Positions 37,667 through 46,289 of a stretch of DNA of 64,000 nucleotides are shown piece after piece. Source of the stretch: Streptomyces sp. MST-110588 (GTDB lineage: Bacteria > Actinomycetota > Actinomycetes > Streptomycetales > Streptomycetaceae); the NCBI RefSeq assembly GCF_022695595.1, contig NZ_CP074380.1, positions 3,155,501 through 3,219,500 on the forward strand, written 5' to 3'. Every line of letters begins with the position of its first letter. Within the stretch, counting starts at the first letter, position 1. Made by a program: the position numbers and the translations under genes. Below the pieces are notes generated by a model, which was given only the letters and a program-made list of their open reading frames with translations, made no database searches and was not told the origin of the DNA.

Positions 37667-38949
37667 TGGCGCTGCAACAGTCCGGGGAACACCCCCCGAG
37701 TCCGCGTCGGACCGTCCTGACCGGTGCCCGGGTGGCGCTGCCGACCGGGGTCGTCCAGGACGCATGGATCACGGTCGAGGGCACCCGTATCGCCGGTATC
37801 CGGCAGCCCGACGGCGACCGGCGGCGTACGGACGTACGGGAGCCGTCGGACGCCCGGCCGTCTCCGGACACCCGGCAGGCACCCGCCGTTTCCCCCGAGG
37901 AAGCTCCCGCCACCACCCTGGACCTGGCCGGGCACCTGATCGTCCCCGGCTTCGTCGACCTGCACGTCCACGGCGGAGGCGGCGGCTCCTTCTCCTCCGC
38001 CGACCCCGAGGAGTGCCTGAAGGTCGCCCGGACCCACCGCAGCCACGGCACCACCTCCATGGCCGCCTCGACCGTCACCGGCGACCTGGACGACCTGACC
38101 CGGCAGGCCGCCGTCCTGTCCGAACTGGTCGAGCAGGGCGACCTGGCCGGCATCCACTTCGAGGGCCCCTTCATCTCCCCGCACCGCTGCGGCGCCCACC
38201 AGCCCGGCCTGCTGCGCGACCCCGACCCCGCCGACGTCCGCAAGCTCGTGGACGCCGCCCGTGGCACCGCGAAGATGATGACGCTGGCCCCGGAGCTGCC
38301 CGGCGGCCTGGAGTCCGTACGGCTGCTCGCCGACGCCGGAGTGATCGCGGCCGTCGGCCACACCGACTCCACGTACGAGGCCGCACGCGAGGCCATCGAC
38401 GCGGGCGCCACCGTCGCGACCCACCTGTTCAACGCCATGCCGGCGCTCGGCCACCGCTCCCCCGGCCCGGTCGTCGCCCTCCTGGAGGACGAGCGGATCA
38501 CCGTCGAGCTGATCAACGACGGTACGCATCTGCACCCGGCCGTCCTGGAGATGGCCTTCCGCACCGCGGGCGCCGACCGCGTCGCCTTCATCACCGACGC
38601 GATGGGCGCGGCCGGCATGAGTGACGGCATGTACCCGCTCGGCCCGATGACCGTCGAGGTCAAGGACGGCGTCGCCCGGATCAGCCAGGGCCCGACGGCC
38701 GGCTCGATCGCGGGCTCCACCCTCACCTTGGACCGGGCCTTCAAGCGCGCCCTGACCGTCGACGGGCTGACCGTCGGCCAGGCCGTACGGGCCCTGTCGG
38801 CCAACCCCGCCCGGCTGCTGGGCATCGACGGCCGGACCGGCTCGATCGAGACCGGCAAGGACGCCGACCTGGTGGTCCTGGACGGCTCGTACGACCTGGT
38901 GGGCGTGATGCGCAGGGGCGCGTGGGTGGTCCGGCCCCAACTGGGCTGA
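37666..38949 (+). CDS. nagA: N-acetylglucosamine-6-phosphate deacetylase
   Basis: 427 residues from ATG 37666. Converts GlcNAc-6-phosphate to glucosamine-6-phosphate. Amidohydrolase motifs: FVDLHVHGGGGGSF (near 100), metal-binding Glu in HFEGPFISP (near 165), VGHTDSTYE, THLFNAMPALGHR, and catalytic Asp in FITDAMGAAGM (near 310). An unusual Arg/Pro/Asp-rich insert of about 35 residues (around 45-80) lies between the first strands of the outer beta domain. It receives product from NagK, PTS uptake and MurQ. Confidence 0.94.
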   Translation: MALQQSGEHPPSPRRTVLTGARVALPTGVVQDAWITVEGTRIAGIRQPDGDRRRTDVREPSDARPSPDTRQAPAVSPEEAPATTLDLAGHLIVPGFVDLHVHGGGGGSFSSADPEECLKVARTHRSHGTTSMAASTVTGDLDDLTRQAAVLSELVEQGDLAGIHFEGPFISPHRCGAHQPGLLRDPDPADVRKLVDAARGTAKMMTLAPELPGGLESVRLLADAGVIAAVGHTDSTYEAAREAIDAGATVATHLFNAMPALGHRSPGPVVALLEDERITVELINDGTHLHPAVLEMAFRTAGADRVAFITDAMGAAGMSDGMYPLGPMTVEVKDGVARISQGPTAGSIAGSTLTLDRAFKRALTVDGLTVGQAVRALSANPARLLGIDGRTGSIETGKDADLVVLDGSYDLVGVMRRGAWVVRPQLG

Positions 38950-39339
38950 TTGTTCGGCTTCCGCGACGGTGGTCGGCCCGGCACTCTGGGCCAACCACCG
39001 TGTTCGATGGCATGATCGCTCGCGCACTTGTCCGGGCCGCGGCCCGCACGACCGGGGCGCGACTCGTACGTCAGGATCTGGACCCGTACGTCAGGGTCTC
39101 GGACCGTACATCGGGATTTCGACGCGTACGTCGGAATCTCGGCTCGTACGTAAGCGTCTCGATTCGTACGCACGGGTATCACTCGTACGTACGGATTCCG
39201 GCCGTACGGCCGCGCCGTGACCGTGCGGCCGGACCGCGCGCCGGCCGGTCAGGCCGCCCGACGGTCCGGACAGCGCGTCATGTCCTGAGATCGGCACGAC
39301 CAGAGCCTTACGGCCTCTGCGCGGGAGGGGGAACCACTC
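38950..39339. other. spacer between nagA and the PfkB kinase; no gene seen
   Basis: Dominated by the 20-bp-period repeat array at 39065-39213. The remainder holds the presumed promoter of the kinase gene, which was not placed; GGAGGGGGA lies close before its ATG. Confidence 0.6.
39065..39213. repeat. array of eight CGTACG-headed repeats, 20-bp period
   Basis: CGTAC begins at 39065, 39085, 39105, 39125, 39145, 39165, 39184 and 39203, giving six exact 20-base steps and then two of 19. Units resemble CGTACGTCAGGATCTGGACC with drift between copies. Most units start with the palindrome CGTACG, so these lie on the same face of the helix at about two turns. It could bind a cooperative regulator or be a slippage product. 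Confidence 0.8.
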
Positions 39340-40269
39340 ATGATCCTCACGGTCACGCTGAACGCGGCCCTCGACATCACCTACCGCGTGCCGCGCCTGT
39401 GCCCGCACACCACCCACCGCGTCACCGAGGTCATCGAACGCCCCGGCGGCAAGGGCCTGAACGTCGCCCGCGTGCTGGCCGCGCTCGGGCACGAGGCCGT
39501 GGTCACCGGCTTCGCGGGCGGCGGCACCGGCGAGGCGCTGCGCTCACTGCTCGCGCAGGAGGCGGAGGTGACCGACGCGCTGGTGCCGGTCGGCGGCGCC
39601 ACCCGGCGCACCGTCGCCGTCGTGGACGCCTCCACCGGCGACACCACGCAGCTCAACGAGCCGGGGCCGACCGTCACCACCGCCGAATGGGACACCTTCC
39701 TGGCCCGCTACCGGGAACTGCTGGCGCGGGCGCGGGCGGTGGCGCTGTGCGGCAGCCTCCCGCCGGGCGTCCCGGTGGACGTCTACGCGCGTCTGGTGCG
39801 CGGTGCCCGTACGGCCGGCGTGCCCGTACTGCTGGACACCAGCGGCGAACCGCTGCGCCGGGGGCTGGCCGCCCGCCCGGACCTGGCCAAGCCCAACGCC
39901 GACGAACTCGCCGCCCTGACCGGCTCCACCGAGCCGCTGCGCGCCGCCCGCGACGCCCGCCGCCGCGGCGCCCACGCCGTGGCCGCGTCGCTGGGCGCCC
40001 GGGGCATGCTCGCGGTCACCGCGGACGGCGCCTGGCAGGCCGCCCCGCCGCAGCGCATCGCGGGCAACCCTACGGGGGCCGGGGACTCCGCGGTGGCCGG
40101 GCTGCTCTCCGGCCTGGTGGAGGGACTGCCCTGGCCGGACCGGCTGGCCCGCGCGGTGGCCCTGTCCGCCGCCACCGTACGGGCCCCGGCGGCGGGCGAG
40201 TTCGACCGGGCCACCTATGAGGACCTGCTGCACCGCGTCGTGGTGACGGACCGTCCGACGGCGGCGTGA
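39340..40269 (+). CDS. PfkB-family sugar-phosphate kinase (1-phosphofructokinase/LacC type)
   Basis: 309 residues. The N-terminus MILTVTLNAALDITY with ERPGGKGLNVARVLAALG is diagnostic of the 1-phosphofructokinase/tagatose-6-phosphate kinase branch; the catalytic anion hole GNPTGAGDSAVAGLLSG is intact (Asp in GAGD). It probably phosphorylates a hexose phosphate. Substrate cannot be fixed from sequence. Its place after nagKA hints at aminosugar or hexose metabolism. Confidence 0.87.
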   Translation: MILTVTLNAALDITYRVPRLCPHTTHRVTEVIERPGGKGLNVARVLAALGHEAVVTGFAGGGTGEALRSLLAQEAEVTDALVPVGGATRRTVAVVDASTGDTTQLNEPGPTVTTAEWDTFLARYRELLARARAVALCGSLPPGVPVDVYARLVRGARTAGVPVLLDTSGEPLRRGLAARPDLAKPNADELAALTGSTEPLRAARDARRRGAHAVAASLGARGMLAVTADGAWQAAPPQRIAGNPTGAGDSAVAGLLSGLVEGLPWPDRLARAVALSAATVRAPAAGEFDRATYEDLLHRVVVTDRPTAA

Positions 40270-40370
40270 ACGTTCCGGCACCGGTGGGTGACATGTCCGG
40301 GCCTGGCCGGTCCTGGGGGCCTGGTCCTGACCACTGACGTGCCCGGTCCTAGCTGGTGGCGCGTCCGGCC

Positions 40371-41411
40371 CTAGTTGGTGACGTGACCGGCCTTCAGCCA
40401 CACCTTGTCCAGGTTGAACTCACATTTGTTCCCCTGCTCGCAGGAGACCTTGACGGCGTTCTTGCCGCTGCTCAGGTCGACCCAGACGTAGGTCTTGGTC
40501 CAGCCCGACTCCCACTTGCCCTCGCCCGCGTGGGCCCAGTTCTGCATACGGATCGGGCGCGGGCTGACCTTGCCGTTGACCGTGAGCGTGGCGTCGGCGT
40601 CCTTGCCCGGGACGGTGTAGCCCACGAAGACCGTGTACGGGCCGGGCTTGGGGACCTCCAGGGACCACGTGGCCGACGCGCCGGGCACGTTCATGTTGCC
40701 GACGGACACACCGCCCTCCGAGCGGGCGCCCTTGACGTCCTTGGAGGTGGTGGCGCCGCCCCCCAGTTGCAGGCTGCCCGCGTCGAGCTTGGGCAGGGCG
40801 CTGGGGGAGGCCGAGGGCGAGGGATTGGCGGACGAGGAGGTGCTCGGGGCGGCCGACGACTCGCCGGCCGTGGTGTCGGGCTGCTTGCCCGCCTCGTCCT
40901 TCTTGGAGTCGCTGTTGGCGACCATCGCGACGCCGATGCCGACGCAGACCGCGACGACCACCGCCACCGCGCCGATCAGCAGACCCTTGTGGCTGCGGCG
41001 GGGAGCACCGGCCTGGGCGTTGTGGCCGGGGGGCGGGGCGGGGCGGTTGCCGCCCGGGAGGGTCTCGGGCGCGGCGTAGTGGGCGTTCTGCCGGCCGTAC
41101 GGGCCCTGGGCGGCGTACGGCGCCTGGACGGTCTGGGGGCCTCCGTACTGCTGCTGCCCCGGCTGCTGCGGCCCGGCGTACTGCTGCTGGCCGCCGTAGG
41201 TCTGCCCCTGGGCCTGCTGACCGCCGCCGTACTTGCGCTCGCCGACCGCCCGCACCTGGTTGTACGAGGTCCGCGGAACGCCCGGCTGCCGCGGTGCGGT
41301 GCCGGCGCCCGTCGAGCCCTGTGCGCCGTCCTCGCCGCCCTCGGAGCGGTAGAGGTAGGCGAACGGGTCGTCGTTCTCCGGCGTGCCCGCGCCGTTGTTG
41401 CCGGCCGTCAT
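40371..41411 (-). CDS. membrane-anchored CBM35-type carbohydrate-binding protein
   Basis: 346 residues. A Gln/Gly/Tyr/Pro-rich cytoplasmic N-terminus (GGQQQYAGPQQPGQQQYGG) precedes one membrane segment (LLIGAVAVVVAVCVGIGVAMVA, about 145-165), a Ser/Pro linker and a C-terminal beta-sandwich of about 125 residues (LQLGGGATTSKDVKGARSEGG ... YTVPGKDADATLTVNG ... KVWLKAGHVTN) resembling CBM35/CBM6 modules. Two cysteines (SCEQGNKCEF) may bond. It would display a sugar-binding domain outside the membrane. No enzyme domain is present. Confidence 0.75.
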   Translation of the reverse strand: MTAGNNGAGTPENDDPFAYLYRSEGGEDGAQGSTGAGTAPRQPGVPRTSYNQVRAVGERKYGGGQQAQGQTYGGQQQYAGPQQPGQQQYGGPQTVQAPYAAQGPYGRQNAHYAAPETLPGGNRPAPPPGHNAQAGAPRRSHKGLLIGAVAVVVAVCVGIGVAMVANSDSKKDEAGKQPDTTAGESSAAPSTSSSANPSPSASPSALPKLDAGSLQLGGGATTSKDVKGARSEGGVSVGNMNVPGASATWSLEVPKPGPYTVFVGYTVPGKDADATLTVNGKVSPRPIRMQNWAHAGEGKWESGWTKTYVWVDLSSGKNAVKVSCEQGNKCEFNLDKVWLKAGHVTN

Positions 41412-41788
41412 TGCGTGTCACTCCCCAGCGATCTGTACGCGTTGCGCGTGCTGTTTCCCGGCTGCCGCGTGCCGTTTCCCGGCTGCCGTACGGCTGCCTG
41501 CCCGCGGCCTGCGGCAGCCTCGCCGCATCGGCGCAGCCTACCCCGTTCGGGGGACGGCACGGGGGGTCCGAAAGGCCACAGGATCGCTACAGATCGGGGG
41601 CCGCGGGTCCGCCACCCGATCGCCACCGGGTCCACCACCCGATCGCCGTCGGGTCCCTCACCCGTCTGCCGCCGGGTCCGTCACCCGACTGCCGCCGGGT
41701 CCACCATCCGGCCGCTGCCGGGTCCGCCACCCGGTCACCGCCGCCCCTTCCGGCCGGCCCCGTCAGCCGGTCCTGTCGACCGGCCCCG
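41412..41788. other. spacer between the CBM35 and cdgB genes; no gene seen
   Basis: Begins with repeats of CCCGGCTGCCGT just upstream of the CBM35 gene and is then filled by the 23-bp array at 41604-41745. Confidence 0.6.
41604..41745. repeat. six-copy tandem array, exact 23-bp period
   Basis: CGGGTCC begins at 41604, 41627, 41650, 41673, 41696 and 41719, exactly 23 bases apart. Each unit is CGGGTCC plus a conserved (C/T)CACCC block, followed by a nine-base segment that drifts (GATCGCCAC, GATCGCCGT, GTCTGCCGC, GACTGCCGC). A degraded seventh copy follows. It lies just past the 3' end of cdgB, so it would be in that gene's trailer RNA. Confidence 0.85.
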
Positions 41789-43567
41789 TCAGCCGGCCCG
41801 GCGGTTGGTCTTCGAGCGGGACCGCTTTTCGATGTACATCCGCTGGTCGGCGGACTGCAGGACCTCCTCGGCCGACATTCCGCAGCTCGCCCAGCCGATG
41901 CCGAAGCTGGCGCCGACCCGTACCGCCCGCCCGTCCACCCGTATCGGCGGAATGATCGCGTTGCGCAGCCGTACGGCGAGGTCCTCGGCGTCGGCCTTGC
42001 CCAGGCCGTCGGCGAGGACCACGAACTCGTCGCCGCCGAGCCGGGCGACCGTGTCGCCGTCGCGGACCCCGTTGGTCAGCCGGTGGGCGACCTCGATGAG
42101 GACCGCGTCACCCGTGTGGTGCCCGAAGCGGTCGTTGATCGACTTGAAGCCGTCGAGGTCGCAGAAGAGGACCGCGAGCCCCTTGGTGCCGTCGTCCTCC
42201 GGGCCTTCCGTGGGCGGGACGGTGTGGACGTGGTCGTACGGGCCGGCCGCGCCGGTGCCCTCGAAGCCGTCGAAGGAGTCCAGGGAGTCCAGCGAGCCGA
42301 AGACCTCGGGGCCGTCGGGCCGCAGCCCCTGGCCGTCCGCGTAGCCCGCGTGGTCCGGATAGCCCGCGTGGTCCGGGTATCCCGGGCTGCCCGGATACGC
42401 CGCGTGGTCCGGGTAGGCCGCGCCCGTCACGGCGGCGGCGTAGGCGTCCGCCGGCGGGCCGGCCGGTGCGGGCGGGCCCGGCGGGCGGGAACACAGGCGG
42501 GCACTGAGCCGGGCGCGCAGTTCGGCGCTGTTGGGCAGGCCGGTCAGCGAGTCGTGGCTGGCGCGGTGGGCGAGCTGGAGTTCGTGCCGCTTGCGCTCCT
42601 CGATGTCCTCGACGTGGGTGAGCAGGAAGCGCGGCCCGTCGGCGGTGTCGGCGACCACGGAGTTGCGCAGCGAGACCCAGACGTAGGTGCCGTCCCGCCG
42701 GGCGAGCCGCAGCTCGGCGCGGCCCCCCTCGGCGGACGTGCGCAGCAGGGTGCCGATGTCCTCCGGGTGCACGAGGTCGGAGAAGGAGTAGCGGCGCATG
42801 GCGGAGGCGGGGCGGCCCAGCAGGCGGCACAGGGCGTCGTTCGTACGGTGCAGCCGGCCGTGCTGGTCGCCGCCCAGCTCGGCGATGGCCATCCCGCTCG
42901 GCGCGTACTCGAAGGCCTGCCGGAAGCTTTCCTCACTGGCGCGCAGCGCCTGCTGCTCGCGCTCCAGGCGGACCAGCGCGCGCTGCATGTTGGCGCGCAG
43001 CCGGGCGTTGCCGATCGCGATGGCGGCCTGGAACGCGTACATCTGGAGGGCTTCGCGGCCCCAGGCGCCGGGGCGCCGGCCGTTGCGCGGCTTGTCCACG
43101 GAGATGACCCCGAGCAGTTCGCCGTTGCCGTTCGCTGCCGCGTACATGGGCGCGAAGAGGCGGTCCATCGGGTGCCACTCGTCGGGGAAGCGGGGGGCGG
43201 GGCCGGCGGTGTGCCACTGGGGGACGTCGTCGTCGTCCAGCACCCAGCCTTCGGTGTACGGGATGAAGCACAGGTCGCCCCAGCGCTCACCCATGCTCAG
43301 CCGGCGGTCCCAGGCGGCACGGGAGCCCACCCGGCCGGCCATGAGGGCCTCCGCGCCCGCGCTGCCCGCCACCGCGGCGACGACGAGGTCGCCGTCCGGC
43401 CGTACGAGGTTGACCGCGGCCAGCTCGTAGCCGAGTCCGGTGGTGGCACCGTCCGCGACGGCCTGCAAGGTGTCCGCGAGGCTGCGGGCGGTGTTCAGCT
43501 CGGCGACCACTTGGTGCAGTTGCCGCAGGGTCGCAAGACGGACGTATGGCTCCGACTCGGTCTCCAT
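41789..43567 (-). CDS. cdgB: GAF-PAS-GGDEF diguanylate cyclase, CdgB-type
   Basis: 592 residues from ATG 43567, with GGGGAGAG upstream. Domain order: GAF (about 30-185), PAS/PAC (about 205-330), GGDEF (about 340-590). The GGDEF motif is canonical in RLGGDEFVVLADG and is preceded by the I-site RDGD five residues earlier, so feedback-inhibited synthesis of c-di-GMP is expected. S. coelicolor CdgB (SCO4281) is an active cyclase under BldD control that affects development. Here the GGDEF domain is interrupted after LTGLPN by a Pro/Tyr/Gly insert of about 100 residues with a repeated GYPDHA motif. Confidence 0.9.
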   Translation of the reverse strand: METESEPYVRLATLRQLHQVVAELNTARSLADTLQAVADGATTGLGYELAAVNLVRPDGDLVVAAVAGSAGAEALMAGRVGSRAAWDRRLSMGERWGDLCFIPYTEGWVLDDDDVPQWHTAGPAPRFPDEWHPMDRLFAPMYAAANGNGELLGVISVDKPRNGRRPGAWGREALQMYAFQAAIAIGNARLRANMQRALVRLEREQQALRASEESFRQAFEYAPSGMAIAELGGDQHGRLHRTNDALCRLLGRPASAMRRYSFSDLVHPEDIGTLLRTSAEGGRAELRLARRDGTYVWVSLRNSVVADTADGPRFLLTHVEDIEERKRHELQLAHRASHDSLTGLPNSAELRARLSARLCSRPPGPPAPAGPPADAYAAAVTGAAYPDHAAYPGSPGYPDHAGYPDHAGYADGQGLRPDGPEVFGSLDSLDSFDGFEGTGAAGPYDHVHTVPPTEGPEDDGTKGLAVLFCDLDGFKSINDRFGHHTGDAVLIEVAHRLTNGVRDGDTVARLGGDEFVVLADGLGKADAEDLAVRLRNAIIPPIRVDGRAVRVGASFGIGWASCGMSAEEVLQSADQRMYIEKRSRSKTNRRAG

Positions 43568-43641
43568 CGCTCGCTCTCCCCGAGACCTCGACAGCAACTC
43601 CAGGATTCTTTGTCGTCCGATTACCACGGCCACTGAATCAC

Positions 43642-43656
43642 AGTGAGCTGTTCACT
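43642..43656. promoter_or_regulatory. BldD-box-like inverted repeat upstream of cdgB
   Basis: AGTGA (43642-43646), five bases, TCACT (43652-43656), fitting the AGTGA-N-TCAC form of BldD sites. It lies about 75 bases upstream of the cdgB start. Confidence 0.5.
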
Positions 43657-43685
43657 CGGTACACAGGGTCAACAATTACTGCCCG

Positions 43686-43703
43686 CTGTGACTCAAGTCA
43701 CAG
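43686..43703. promoter_or_regulatory. 18-bp perfect palindrome upstream of cdgB
   Basis: CTGTGACTCAAGTCACAG has perfect 8-bp arms around CA. It is about 120 bases upstream of cdgB and 45 bases from the AGTGA/TCACT site. It could bind BldD or another dimeric regulator, for example a Crp-like protein. Confidence 0.5.
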
Positions 43704-43889
43704 AGCGTGGCGACTCGTTGGCGATCTTCGTTCTGCGGCGGAGCGAGGCATCTCACTTCTCTTCTCCACTTCCTGAACGCAAATTCGAGCGCTTTCGAGC
43801 GTATCGGGCACCTCCGTCGTCAGACCTAGGCCGCGCCTGGGTCCCGGGCCCGATGCGGGCCGTACGGCGCCGGGGTTAGCGTTCATGGC

Positions 43890-44492
43890 GTGTTCACGAA
43901 AACCCCTGCCGCAGCGCCCGCCACCGACTCCGCACCCCGTCCGGAGGCCGCCCGCACCCCGGCCGGCGGGGAGATCCCGCATCCTGGTGGGGTGAGTGAC
44001 GAGGAGTTCCGCGCCGCCCTGTCCCGTCTCGCCGCCGGGGTCGTACTGGTCACCGCCCACGACCCGGAGGACGGGCCGCGCGGCGAGGACGTCGGCATGA
44101 CCGCCACGGCCTTCATGTCGGTCTCGCTCGAACCGCCGCTGGTGATGGTGAGCGTTCGCAACGACTCACGCATGGACGACCTTCTGGAACGCCAACCGCT
44201 GTGGGCGGTGTCGGTGCTTGCCGAGAGCCAGCGGCACATTGCCGGACGATTCGCGATGAAAGGCCGCATCAGCGACCGGCTTCTCTTCGAGGACATTCCG
44301 TACGTGCGAGGCAAAGAGGCGGACGCGCCCCTGGTCGGCGGCGCGCTGGCGACCCTGGAGTGCCGCACCGAACAGCGGGTTGTCGCCGGCGACCACACCC
44401 TCGTCATCGGCCGCGTACTGGCCGCCGCGACCCCCAGCGCGGACGGCGGCCCCCTGACGTACTTCCGCGGCAAGTACCGTCACCTGTCATAA
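43890..44492 (+). CDS. flavin reductase-like FMN-binding protein
   Basis: 200 residues from GTG 43890. An Ala/Pro-rich N-terminus leads to a split-barrel FMN-binding domain: FRAALSRLAAGVVLVTAHD, VGMTATAFMSVSLEPPLVMVSV, WAVSVLAESQRHIAGRFA and GDHTLVIGRVLAA, ending YFRGKYRHL. It is likely an NAD(P)H-FMN reductase or flavin-using oxidoreductase. The hexamer TAGCGT lies seven bases before the GTG and no ribosome binding site is seen, so the message is probably leaderless. Confidence 0.87.
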   Translation: MFTKTPAAAPATDSAPRPEAARTPAGGEIPHPGGVSDEEFRAALSRLAAGVVLVTAHDPEDGPRGEDVGMTATAFMSVSLEPPLVMVSVRNDSRMDDLLERQPLWAVSVLAESQRHIAGRFAMKGRISDRLLFEDIPYVRGKEADAPLVGGALATLECRTEQRVVAGDHTLVIGRVLAAATPSADGGPLTYFRGKYRHLS

Positions 44493-44595
44493 GCGCCATA
44501 AGCGTCATAAAGGCGCCATTGCTGTAAGAGCGCCGTTACAGGGGTGCGCCCGAACCCGCAGCCCCCTCAGGCAGCGGACGCCCCCTGCCCCTTCC

Positions 44596-45033
44596 TCACA
44601 CCCAATCGCGCCCCGAACGGCCGCGCTTGGTCTCACCACGCTGCTTCTTCTCCCGCAGCCGCCGCTCATTGATGCCGCGCGGGATACGGCTCTTGCGGCG
44701 CGGCTTGGGCGGCGGCGCGCTGACCTCCGCCAGGAGCGCGGCCAGCCGGACCGCGGCCGTCTCGCGGTTGCGCCACTGGGAGCGGTGCTCGGAGGCCCGT
44801 ACGGACACCACGCCACCGTCCAGCAGCCGGCCGCGCTCCGCCAGCCGCTGGAGCGCGCGCTCCTTCCACACCTCGGGGAGCGCCGCCGTGGCGGCGAGGT
44901 CGAAGCGCAGCTCCACCTGGCTGTCGGAGGTGTTGACGTGCTGGCCGCCCGGCCCCGACGACCGCGAGAACCGCCACTGGAGTTCAGCCTCGGGAAGAGC
45001 GACCGAACCGCGGATGACGTAGGGCCCGGACAT
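44596..45033 (-). CDS. arfB: ArfB-type peptidyl-tRNA hydrolase (ribosome rescue)
   Basis: 145 residues from ATG 45033 (MSGPYVIRGSVALPEAEL); ATG 45042 is a longer alternative. Contains the release-factor GGQ loop in SRSSGPGGQHVNTSDSQVELRFDL and a basic C-terminal tail (KPRRKSRIPRGINERRLREKKQR) that in ArfB/YaeJ enters the empty mRNA channel of a stalled ribosome. Too short for a true release factor; family length fits. Confidence 0.93.
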   Translation of the reverse strand: MSGPYVIRGSVALPEAELQWRFSRSSGPGGQHVNTSDSQVELRFDLAATAALPEVWKERALQRLAERGRLLDGGVVSVRASEHRSQWRNRETAAVRLAALLAEVSAPPPKPRRKSRIPRGINERRLREKKQRGETKRGRSGRDWV

Positions 45034-45226
45034 GGTTCCCATGTTCCCGCATCCGCCCCCACCTCGTCATTTCGTTTCTTGCCCATCTGCTTCGGGCCGC
45101 CGTTAGTACTTGGCAAAGAAAGTAAAGCGACCTGGAACCCGGTGGTCCCTCCCGACGTTCTCCTGGGTGACGGCAGCTTCGTCCGCAGCACGGAGCCCGA
45201 TGATTCGACGAGGAAAGGGACACCCC

Positions 45227-45802
45227 ATGCCTGTAAGCCTGTCCAAGGGCGGCAACGTCTCGCTCACCAAGGAGGCTCCGGGCCTGACCGCCGTCACGGT
45301 CGGCCTGGGCTGGGACGTCCGCACCACCACCGGCACGGACTTCGACCTCGACGCCAGCGCCATCGCGGTCAACGGCGCGGGCAAGGTCTTCTCGGACCAG
45401 CACTTCGTCTTCTTCAACAACAAGTCCACCCCCGACCGCTCCATCGAGCACACCGGTGACAACATCACCGGCGAGGGCGAGGGCGACGACGAGCAGATCA
45501 AGGTCAACCTGGCCGCCCTGCCGGCCGAGATCGAGAAGATCGTCTTCCCGGTCTCGATCTACGACGCCGAGGCCCGCAGCCAGAACTTCGGCCAGGTGCG
45601 TAACGCCTTCATCCGCATCATCAACCAGGCCGGCGACGCGGAGATCGCCCGCTACGACCTCAGCGAGGACGCGGCGACCGAGACCGCCATGGTCTTCGGC
45701 GAGCTGTACCGCAACGGCGCCGAGTGGAAGTTCCGCGCCGTCGGCCAGGGCTACGCCTCCGGCCTGGCCGGCATCGCCCAGGACTTCGGCGTCAACGTCT
45801 GA
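45227..45802 (+). CDS. terD: TerD-family protein
   Basis: 191 residues from ATG 45227, with AGGAAAGGG upstream. Typical Ter[42 protein letters not shown], calcium-binding acidic residues in [19 protein letters not shown], and FVRIIN-type strand [20 protein letters not shown]. TerD proteins bind calcium and are linked to tellurite, stress and development; streptomycetes carry many copies. It stands alone here, followed by a very strong terminator. Confidence 0.95.
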   Translation: MPVSLSKGGNVSLTKEAPGLTAVTVGLGWDVRTTTGTDFDLDASAIAVNGAGKVFSDQHFVFFNNKSTPDRSIEHTGDNITGEGEGDDEQIKVNLAALPAEIEKIVFPVSIYDAEARSQNFGQVRNAFIRIINQAGDAEIARYDLSEDAATETAMVFGELYRNGAEWKFRAVGQGYASGLAGIAQDFGVNV

Positions 45803-45820
45803 CGACTGACGCCTTCTTCA

Positions 45821-45868
45821 TAGAGCGCAGGGGCCCCCGCCGTTTTCGGCGGGGGCCCCTGCGCTCTA
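45821..45868 (+). terminator. strong terminator of terD
   Basis: 22-bp perfect stem (45821-45842 with 45847-45868) with a TTTT loop, beginning 18 bases after the terD stop codon. Confidence 0.92.
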
Positions 45869-46039
45869 CGCCTATGACTGCACGCCTGGCGCGCCCCTCA
45901 CACGAGTACGCTCACCGCGAGGAACGACTGGGCGGAAACAACTGCCCGGCAGCGACAGGCGGTTCGCCGGACGTCTGCCGAACCGACGGGCGGACCCGGG
46001 CGACCCGACGTCTTCGCCCCTCGTCCACGCCGGAAACGA

Positions 46040-46270
46040 AGTACCCCGGAACGGGACGCCTCGGCCCTGCGCTGCGCCGACCTCGACAACAGCTCCCGCC
46101 CTCGGCGTGGCGCACGTCAAGCCATAGCGGGTCGAACCAGGGCGAGTGCATCGAGGTCGCGTACGGGCGCGACAACGCTCCCGTACGTGACCCCAAGAGG
46201 CCGTACGGACTCGTACCGATCGCTCCCAACGGCCCCTGGGCCGCGTTTGCGGCGGAAGCCGAGGGCGGCG
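46040..46270 (+). pseudogene. DUF397 protein remnant
   Basis: Frame 1 from 46108 encodes WRTSSHSGSNQGECIEVA, then VRDPKRPYG and PWAAFAAE, the body of a DUF397 protein. Its upstream part lies in another frame (46040 onward, SALRCADLDNS), and no stop codon follows where the protein should end; the frame runs on under the antisense XRE gene. DUF397 genes normally pair with XRE regulators, one of which is adjacent. Decayed or frameshifted copy. The rest of the spacer (45869-46039) shows nothing recognisable. Confidence 0.55.
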
Positions 46271-46289
46271 GGTTCGGTCTTGGCCGGGG

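Noticed and set aside
39065-39213. CRISPR array
   Set aside because: The unit is only 20 bases including filler; CRISPR repeats are longer and conserved, with spacers of similar length. No cas genes are present.
41604-41745. CRISPR array
   Set aside because: The exact period of 23 bases leaves no room for spacers, and the variable part is nine bases. No cas genes are present.
43633-43646. CACTG/CAGTG palindrome as a separate regulator site
   Set aside because: It overlaps the better-spaced AGTGA-N5-TCACT repeat and is probably an incidental part of it.
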